A stretch of 64,000 nt of DNA from Flavobacterium hydrophilum (GTDB lineage: Bacteria > Bacteroidota > Bacteroidia > Flavobacteriales > Flavobacteriaceae). Under the pieces are notes generated by a model. The model made no database searches. It was not told the origin of the DNA and saw only the letters and a program-made list of their open reading frames with translations. The stretch's first letter is position 1; each line of letters starts with the position of its first letter. Below are positions 57,786 through 64,000 of the stretch, piece after piece. A program made the position numbers and the translations under genes. The DNA lies in contig NZ_QJHL01000005.1 of NCBI RefSeq assembly GCF_003202405.1, forward strand, positions 1 through 64,000, written 5' to 3'.

Positions 57786-58493
57786 TTATATATTGTCTTT
57801 ATTCTTCAGTCTGTCTGTCAACTCTCTTCGGTAGGTAATACCAACCGGAAGTTTTTCATTTTTTATCACCACAAAATCTTTTTCACTTTCTTCAATTTTA
57901 TCCAATGCTACGATATACGATTTATGAATACGCATAAAACCTTTTTCAGGAAGGCATTTTTCTAATTCTGTAGTAGTAATTGAAGCCAGATACGTTCTTT
58001 TTAAAGTGTACAACTTAACATAATTGCCAAAACTTTGTGCAAACAAAAGCTGGTCTAATTCGATATCCATAAAGTAACCATCCACTTTTACAGTAACCGA
58101 ATTAATTACTTCCTCTTCCCTGATTTTTACATTTTCTGTTGCAAAAAAACGGTCAATCGCTTTTAGAAATCGGGGAAAATAAATGGGTTTCAACAAATAA
58201 TCAATTACGCCGTAGTCATAACTTTCTAAAGCGAATTCAGAATAGGCCGTAGTTAAAATCGTTTTGGGATGCGTTGGAATAATCTTAAGTAATTCCATTC
58301 CTGAGATTTCAGGCATATTGATATCCAAAAACATGAGATCAACTTTGTTTTCGCGGAGATAATCCATTGCTTCAACGCCATTATAGCCCTGAAAAACAAG
58401 TTCAAGCTGTGGATTCTGTTTGATGTAATTAGCCAGAACATAATGCGCTGCCGGCTCATCATCAACGATAATGCATTTTTTAGTCTCCTTCAT
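57786..58493 (-). CDS. LytTR-family response regulator
   Basis: A 235-residue regulator. The receiver (1-120) has CIIVDDEPAAHYVL, acceptor Asp in LMFLDINMPEISGMEL, TTAYSEFALES and DYLLKPIYFPRF. The LytTR DNA-binding domain (about 135-232) has ELDQLLFAQSFGNYVKLYT, MRIHKSYIVALDKIEE and LPVGITYRREL. Its start codon overlaps the stop of the kinase gene as TAATG. With the kinase it probably controls the divergent efflux operon and itself. Confidence 0.95.
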   Translation of the reverse strand: MKETKKCIIVDDEPAAHYVLANYIKQNPQLELVFQGYNGVEAMDYLRENKVDLMFLDINMPEISGMELLKIIPTHPKTILTTAYSEFALESYDYGVIDYLLKPIYFPRFLKAIDRFFATENVKIREEEVINSVTVKVDGYFMDIELDQLLFAQSFGNYVKLYTLKRTYLASITTTELEKCLPEKGFMRIHKSYIVALDKIEESEKDFVVIKNEKLPVGITYRRELTDRLKNKDNI

Positions 58494-59536
58494 TATACAA
58501 ACTTTTTCAGTTGTATTTTCAAATCTGCGATATAAGTATTTTTATCCTCCTGAATATCTAATTTATACTCTTTCCCATAAATCAGATTCAGTCTTTCAAT
58601 CGTATTTTTTAAGCCAATTTTAGTAGAAACCACATCGGTTTTCTTCGGAATAGAGTTGACGACATGCAGATGCAGCAGTCCGTTTTCAACGGTAATAATA
58701 ATACGTACATAACATTTTTCGATGGCACAGGTTCCGTGTTTAAAGGCATTTTCTATGAAGGCAATCAGCAGCATTGGTGATACTTTATAGGCATTTTCGT
58801 TGTCAATCTTACAATCGTATGTAATATCGCAGCGATAGCCCACACGCTCTTTTTCCAGTTGAATATAACTGTTTATAAATTCCAGTTCTTCTTCCAGGGA
58901 AACACATTGTTTGTTATTGCTTTCGAGCTGATAACGCATCAATTGTGACACTTTCATAATCAGATCAGGCGTTCTTTCGGGAAATTCTAAACTGATTCCG
59001 TAAAGCGTATTGAAGGTATTGAATAAAAAATGCGGGTTCAGCTGTCCTTTCAGTGAATTAAGCTGCATTTGATTGAACAACAGCGTTTCGTCTGTCTGTT
59101 TTTTATTGATTCTGTAAAACTTAAAAACAATTATCGGACTCAAAATACAAACCAAAGTTCCTAATACACTGGCCAACTGATAGATATAACTGCGCTGATG
59201 CGAATTCTGATACAGATGACAGTTGCGAAACATGCTCAGGGAAGTGATCTGATATAAAACAATGGAAAATAAAAATACGGCAACAAGAGTCAGAAACACA
59301 TACGTCAAAGGCCTTTTGCTTTTAAACAAAACCGGAAGTATAAAAAACCGGTTGAACTGAGCATGCATGTACAAAATACAGTAGAAAAAAATCCCCATTA
59401 AAATTGAAATGAAAGAACTGAAAAGCATCCAGTCATTTTTTAGGGTATAAACCGTAAATGAAAAAAGAACAACAGCAATTTCCTGCCACCATTTGTTTTC
59501 CATCATGTTATTTAACTTTTTATTCATTTTCTGCAC
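58493..59536 (-). CDS. LytS-type sensor histidine kinase
   Basis: A 347-residue inner-membrane kinase with four hydrophobic helices (about 20-140), then a short coiled coil and the His_kinase domain. The phosphorylated His lies in LKGQLNPHFLFNTFNTLYG (about residue 172), and the ATP-binding N box is PMLLIAFIENAFKHG. No periplasmic sensor domain is seen, so it probably reads membrane or intramembrane signals. The start could be 59536 or the ATG three codons later. It overlaps the LytTR gene by one base. Confidence 0.93.
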   Translation of the reverse strand: MQKMNKKLNNMMENKWWQEIAVVLFSFTVYTLKNDWMLFSSFISILMGIFFYCILYMHAQFNRFFILPVLFKSKRPLTYVFLTLVAVFLFSIVLYQITSLSMFRNCHLYQNSHQRSYIYQLASVLGTLVCILSPIIVFKFYRINKKQTDETLLFNQMQLNSLKGQLNPHFLFNTFNTLYGISLEFPERTPDLIMKVSQLMRYQLESNNKQCVSLEEELEFINSYIQLEKERVGYRCDITYDCKIDNENAYKVSPMLLIAFIENAFKHGTCAIEKCYVRIIITVENGLLHLHVVNSIPKKTDVVSTKIGLKNTIERLNLIYGKEYKLDIQEDKNTYIADLKIQLKKFV

Positions 59537-59584
59537 TTAAATAGTTTACAAAGTACGAACAATTATTCAAATACTATTTCCAAA

Positions 59585-59609
59585 AAATGACAAATTCAAT
59601 TGGTCATTT
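59585..59609. promoter_or_regulatory. Inverted repeat AAATGAC-N11-GTCATTT
   Basis: A perfect 7-bp inverted repeat with 11-base spacer, in the gap between the kinase gene and the TolC gene. Its place in a divergent promoter region makes it a candidate binding site for the LytTR regulator or another dimeric protein. Confidence 0.4.
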
Positions 59610-59689
59610 ATTAGTGCAGTACATCACTTAACATGACTTTTATCAATAGAAGAGAAATAAATTTGGGCTATAATTTCACACTTTGGTTT

Positions 59690-61075
59690 ATGTATTTCAA
59701 AAAAATTACTTTACTATTTTTTCTGATTTTTGCCCTAAACGGTCATTCTCAAACCTTGTCTTTAAAGGACGCCATAAAAACCGGGCTTGAAAATTACGGT
59801 TCAGTCAGAGCAAAAAACAACTATACGAATGCTTCGCGGGAGAGCCTTAAACAATCCCGTCGCGATTACCTGCCCAACCTTAATTTATCAGCGCAGCAGG
59901 ATTACGGAACCGTAAACGGACAAAACGGTCCTTTGTATGGTTTTGGAGGTCTCGGAGTCGCTTCTTCGGGATTGCCGCTTCCGGAACAAAACTGGAATTC
60001 AGCTTTTGGAGCACTTTATTTAGTGAATATGAACTGGGATTTTTTCACTTTCGGAAAAGCAAAGGAAAAAATCAACCTGTCTAAAATTGACGTTCAGGCC
60101 AAAGAAAAAGACCTGAATCAGGAGAAATTCCAGCTGGAAATTAAAATCTCAGCCGCTTATCTCAATTTATTGGCAAGCCAAAGATTACTCATTTCACAAC
60201 AGAAGAATTTAAACCGTGCCGAAGTTTTCAAAAGAACCGCCGCAGCCAGAGTCAAAAACGGATTACTGGCCGGAGTGGATTCGACATTGGCTACAGCCGA
60301 AGTTTCGAAAGCTAAAATGGCACTGAATCTGGCTAAAAATTTCGTTAAAGAACAAAACAATAAACTGGTCGATTTAATGGGCGTTGCGCCTCAGGATTTT
60401 GTCACTGATACCCTTTTTGTTACGCAGATTCCAAAAGAACTTATAAAACAAAATAGCGTAACTGATAGCCTTCACCCGTTATTGCAATTGTATAAAACGA
60501 GAATTGATTACAGCAACCAGCAGGTCAAATTGTACAAACGTTTTTATTATCCTACCATGAGTGCGTTTGGTGTGTTGCAAACCCGGGCTTCAGGATTTGA
60601 TTCGTCCTATGCGACAGATCAGACTGCTTTTAACCGAAATTACTGGGATGGCGTAAATCCGGATCGTACGAATTATTTATTAGGAATTGGAATTACGTGG
60701 AATTTAACCACTCCGTTCCGCTCAAGCAAACAGGTCAGTGCCCAGAAATTTGTTTCTCAGGCTTTGCAGGAAGAATACAATCAGGCCGACAGGGAACTAA
60801 AATCACAATTGAATTTCGCCGAAGATAAAATTAGAATCACTCTTGAGAATTATGCTGAAGCGCCAATTCAGGTAAACGCAGCACAAAGGGCATATCTGCA
60901 AAAATCGACTTTATACAAAAACGGATTAACAGACCTGACCGATTTGACCCAGACGATTTACACGCTGAACCGCGCCGAAATCGACCGTGATATCGTCAAC
61001 AATAATGTGTGGCAGTCGTATTTGCTAAAAGTAGCCGCAACAGGCAATTTTGACTTATTTATAAATGAATTTTAA
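59690..61075 (+). CDS. TolC-family outer-membrane efflux protein
   Basis: A 461-residue TolC-like protein from the ATG at 59690, which gives a proper signal peptide (MYFKKITLLFFLIFALNGHSQ, shown shortened as residues 1-21). An earlier ATG at 59633 would add 19 residues before the signal, and a TAAATTTG box (59658-59665) lies between the two starts. The body has two long helical hairpins: KDAIKTGLENYG, QEKFQLEIKISAAYLNL, LAGVDSTLATAEVSKAKMAL, and a C-terminal YKNGLTDLTDLTQTIYTLN. It forms a trimeric exit duct for the RND pump whose gene starts 12 bases later. Confidence 0.93.
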   Translation: MYFKKITLLFFLIFALNGHSQTLSLKDAIKTGLENYGSVRAKNNYTNASRESLKQSRRDYLPNLNLSAQQDYGTVNGQNGPLYGFGGLGVASSGLPLPEQNWNSAFGALYLVNMNWDFFTFGKAKEKINLSKIDVQAKEKDLNQEKFQLEIKISAAYLNLLASQRLLISQQKNLNRAEVFKRTAAARVKNGLLAGVDSTLATAEVSKAKMALNLAKNFVKEQNNKLVDLMGVAPQDFVTDTLFVTQIPKELIKQNSVTDSLHPLLQLYKTRIDYSNQQVKLYKRFYYPTMSAFGVLQTRASGFDSSYATDQTAFNRNYWDGVNPDRTNYLLGIGITWNLTTPFRSSKQVSAQKFVSQALQEEYNQADRELKSQLNFAEDKIRITLENYAEAPIQVNAAQRAYLQKSTLYKNGLTDLTDLTQTIYTLNRAEIDRDIVNNNVWQSYLLKVAATGNFDLFINEF

Positions 61076-61087
61076 TTATAGAGCCTA

Positions 61088-64000
61088 ATGAATTTAATAC
61101 GTTTTGCACTCCGCAAACCCATCTCTATATTGGTATTGGTGGCCGGTTTATTTTTCTTCGGAATTGGTGCCATCAAAGACATCAAGGTAGATATTCTTCC
61201 GAAAATGAATTTGCCTGTAATTTATATTGCGCATCCTTTTGGAGGATATACTCCGGATCAGATGGAGGCTTATTTTGCTAAAAATTACGTAAACATCCTC
61301 CCTTTTGCCAATGGTATAAAATCGGTAGAAACCAAGAATATCCAGGGGTTGATGATTATGAAATTAACCTATTACGAAAATACCAACATGGCGCAGGCAG
61401 CTGCCGAATTAGGAGCGCTTTCGAACCGAATTCAGGCGGCTTTTCCTCCGGGAACACAACCTCCGTTTATCATTCGTTTTGATGCTTCTTCCCTGCCGAT
61501 TGGGCAATTGGTTTTGAGCAGTAAAATACGTTCTAACAACGAATTACAGGATTTGGCGAACGTTTATGTACGTGCGTCGTTTACTTCGATTCCGGGTTTA
61601 TTATCTCCGGCTCCCTTTGGCGGAAGCCCAAGAACAGTAGAGGTTAATGTAGATCCTGATTTATTGCGTTCACACAATATGACGCCCGATCAGATTGTGG
61701 AAGCGATTCGTATCAACAACCAGACAGCGCCATCAGGAAACGTGAGAATTGGCGATATCAATTACATTTCGCCAACCAATAATACGATTAAAGAAATTAA
61801 GGATTTTGAACAGATTCCGTTATTTAAAGGCGGTGTTCAAAACCTGAAATTAGGCGATGTTGCCACTGTAAAAGACGGTGCCGATGTGACCAACGGATAT
61901 GCTTTGGTTAATGGAAAACGTTCGGTTTATATCAGTATTGCAAAGGCCGGAGACGCTTCGACCTGGGATGTGGTTCAGAAATTAAAGTCGGAATTGCCTA
62001 AAATTCAGAGCACACTTCCTGAAGATGTACAATTATCATACGAATTTGACCAGTCGGTTTATGTAATCAACTCCGTTAAAAGTTTGATTACCGAGGGAAT
62101 CATCGGAGCGGTTTTAACCGGATTAATGGTTTTATTATTCTTAGGTGATAGACGTGCAGCGTTAATCGTAATCCTGACGATTCCAATTTCGATTATTTCG
62201 GGTGTTTTATTCCTGAAGTTATTCGGGCAAACCATCAACTTAATGTCCCTGAGCGGACTGGCTCTGGCGATTGGAATTCTGGTGGATGAAAGTACCGTAA
62301 CGATAGAAAATATTCACCAGCATCTCGATATGGGCAAACCAAAAGCACTCGCGATTTGGGATGCCTGTCAGGAAATTGCCTTGCCAAAATTATTGATTCT
62401 GCTTTGTATTCTGGCGGTTTTTGCGCCAGCCTTTACGATGGTTGGAATTCCGGGGGCCTTGTTCTTACCGTTGGCTTTGGCGATTGGTTTTTCAATGGTA
62501 ATTTCGTTTTTACTTTCACAGACTTTTGTACCTGTAATGGCAAACTGGTTGATGAAAGCGCATCCAAAACACGATCATACACCCGAAATCACAGACGATG
62601 AAGCCGAATTTAACGCCTGCGGATTAACACCGGAATCAGAGAAACAACTGATTACTCAGAAAAAAGATTATGTTGAAAGAACGGATACGGATGGAAACGG
62701 AAAAATCAGTGCTTTCGAGCGTTTCAGAATTCGTTTTATGCGAACTCTTGAACGATTGTTCCCATATAAAAAAGCAGCAGCTTTGACGTATTTGGTTCTG
62801 GCTACGACACTTGCTATTGTATTTATTTCGTTCATCGGAAAAGATGTTTTCCCGAAAGTAAATTCAAGTCAGTTTCAATTGAGAATGCGCGCTTCTGACG
62901 GAACACGTTTGGAACGTACGGAAGAAAAAGCCATTTTGGTACTGAAAGAACTGAAGAAAATGGTAGGCAGCGAACATATCGGAATATCATCTGTTTATGT
63001 GGGTCAGCACCCATCACTGTTCTCGATTAACCCAATTTATTTGTTCATGGCGGGCTCGCATGAAGCTGTTTTTCAGGTGAGTTTAAAAGATTACCATGCC
63101 GATATGGATGATTTTAAAGATGAATTCAGGGCGAGAATCAAAAAGGTGCTGCCTGATGTAAAACTGACTTTTGAACCGATCGAATTAACGGATAAGGTTT
63201 TGAGTCAGGGCTCTCCTACTCCAATCGAAATCCGAATTGCAGGAAAAGACAAAAAACGAAATGAAACCTATGCGAATCAAATCGTTGAAAAATTACAGAA
63301 AATAGATTATTTCCGTGATGTACAGATTGGTCAGCCGATACATTATCCGGCGATGAACATTGATATTGACAGAACCCGTGCTGCCGAATTAGGAGTGGAT
63401 ATGAATGATATTTCACGTTCGCTGATTGCTTCGACATCATCATCGCGATATACTGAAAAAAATACGTGGATTGACGAACGAACCGGTTTATCCGTAAACG
63501 TTCAGGTTCAGGTTCCGTTAAACCAAATGAAAAGCAAAACCGATATCGGCGAAATTCCGGTATTGAAAAACTCGCTTCGTCCTGTTTTAAGCGACGTAGC
63601 CAAAATTACACCCGGCTTTGTGAGCGGTGAAAATGACAATTTAGGGGCGATGCCATACATTACAGTTACAGCAAACATCAATCAAACCGATTTGGGGACG
63701 GCAACGAAAGATGTTGATGCTACAATCAGTTCATTGGGCGAATTACCACGTGGCTTATTTGTCACGCCTATTGGACTGAGTAAAGTATTGAGCGAAACAT
63801 TAAGCAGTTTACAAGTAGGGTTATTGGTTGCTATTTTTGTAATCTTCTTAATGTTAGCCGCTAATTTCCAGTCATTCAAGGTTTCTCTGGTAATTTTAAC
63901 CACGGTTCCGGCGGTAGTTTTGGGGGCATTGTTGATGCTGACCATTACAGGTTCAACCCTGAATTTACAATCGTACATGGGAATCATCATGTCGGTTGGG
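61088..64000 (+). CDS. RND efflux transporter permease, partial (runs off right edge)
   Basis: At least 971 residues; the stop is outside the window. It is an AcrB/MMPL-type inner-membrane pump: N-terminal helix FALRKPISILVLVAGLFF, porter domains, then the proton-relay helix IGILVDESTVTIENIH, where AcrB has D-D in its helix 4 and this has D-E. The second half starts near residue 560 (PYKKAAALTYLVLATT). The cytoplasmic loop between the halves has DTDGNGKISAFE at residues 533-544, a full EF-hand loop. Pumps of this type use an adaptor (MFP), expected downstream beyond the window. The substrate cannot be told. ATG is 12 bases after the TolC stop. Confidence 0.93.
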   Translation, partial: MNLIRFALRKPISILVLVAGLFFFGIGAIKDIKVDILPKMNLPVIYIAHPFGGYTPDQMEAYFAKNYVNILPFANGIKSVETKNIQGLMIMKLTYYENTNMAQAAAELGALSNRIQAAFPPGTQPPFIIRFDASSLPIGQLVLSSKIRSNNELQDLANVYVRASFTSIPGLLSPAPFGGSPRTVEVNVDPDLLRSHNMTPDQIVEAIRINNQTAPSGNVRIGDINYISPTNNTIKEIKDFEQIPLFKGGVQNLKLGDVATVKDGADVTNGYALVNGKRSVYISIAKAGDASTWDVVQKLKSELPKIQSTLPEDVQLSYEFDQSVYVINSVKSLITEGIIGAVLTGLMVLLFLGDRRAALIVILTIPISIISGVLFLKLFGQTINLMSLSGLALAIGILVDESTVTIENIHQHLDMGKPKALAIWDACQEIALPKLLILLCILAVFAPAFTMVGIPGALFLPLALAIGFSMVISFLLSQTFVPVMANWLMKAHPKHDHTPEITDDEAEFNACGLTPESEKQLITQKKDYVERTDTDGNGKISAFERFRIRFMRTLERLFPYKKAAALTYLVLATTLAIVFISFIGKDVFPKVNSSQFQLRMRASDGTRLERTEEKAILVLKELKKMVGSEHIGISSVYVGQHPSLFSINPIYLFMAGSHEAVFQVSLKDYHADMDDFKDEFRARIKKVLPDVKLTFEPIELTDKVLSQGSPTPIEIRIAGKDKKRNETYANQIVEKLQKIDYFRDVQIGQPIHYPAMNIDIDRTRAAELGVDMNDISRSLIASTSSSRYTEKNTWIDERTGLSVNVQVQVPLNQMKSKTDIGEIPVLKNSLRPVLSDVAKITPGFVSGENDNLGAMPYITVTANINQTDLGTATKDVDATISSLGELPRGLFVTPIGLSKVLSETLSSLQVGLLVAIFVIFLMLAANFQSFKVSLVILTTVPAVVLGALLMLTITGSTLNLQSYMGIIMSVG

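Overview
This window is a 64-kb piece of a Bacteroidota chromosome, almost certainly Flavobacterium or a close relative. The signs are low GC content, absence of Shine-Dalgarno sequences, several TAnnTTTG-type -7 promoter boxes, TTG starts, and a gene set typical of flavobacteria (GH92 and PL9 glycan enzymes, EttA, a CAL67264-type membrane peptide, DUF4280/PAAR proteins, LytTR signalling). I found no rRNA, tRNA, CRISPR array, insertion sequence or prophage.

Layout. (1) 1-11.2 kb: a non-coding left end, a small orphan gene, a GH92 alpha-mannosidase broken by a one-base frameshift, then housekeeping genes (GNAT, purM, ung, a MutS2-like protein without Smr, a DCC-family protein) and a secreted YD-like protein. 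(2) 11.2-20 kb: core genes ettA, holA, a HsdR_N-type nuclease-domain protein, a GT2 glycosyltransferase, an OmpA lipoprotein, threonylcarbamoyl-AMP synthase and a UvrD/PcrA helicase. (3) 20-27 kb: a secreted PL9 pectate-lyase-like protein behind two palindromic operator-like sites, a TSUP transporter, a patatin and an M1 aminopeptidase. (4) 27-30.7 kb: a Dph6-like ATP pyrophosphatase, a HEAGH protein, an Asp/Asn-beta-hydroxylase-like protein and, facing them, a NodU/TobZ-type carbamoyltransferase.

(5) 30.8-44.9 kb: a signalling and stress region. It holds orphan CheB and CheR, a lone receiver, a 1191-residue hybrid kinase with three receivers and a second REC-kinase. These are followed by genes of stress-associated families: a YghA-like SDR, SemiSWEET, a PPOX general-stress protein, an Fpg/Nei glycosylase, a YciF-like ferritin with a lysine-rich tail, and very acidic hydrophilic proteins. 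DUF5661 and DUF1328 genes follow after the next module. (6) 45.2-51.4 kb: a tightly spaced five-gene cassette with a DUF4280 PAAR-like spike protein and a 1027-residue candidate cargo, flanked by unknown proteins and a lipoprotein that may be the immunity factor. This is the best candidate for an undescribed system. (7) 51.5-64 kb: small genes, an AraC regulator followed by two SDRs, a DUF4386 membrane protein, a LytS/LytTR two-component pair, and a divergent TolC-RND efflux operon that runs off the right edge.

Intergenic regions carry hairpin terminators, A/T-rich word-like tandem repeats, and two copies of a structured roughly 80-bp repeat whose inner arms differ in sequence but still pair.
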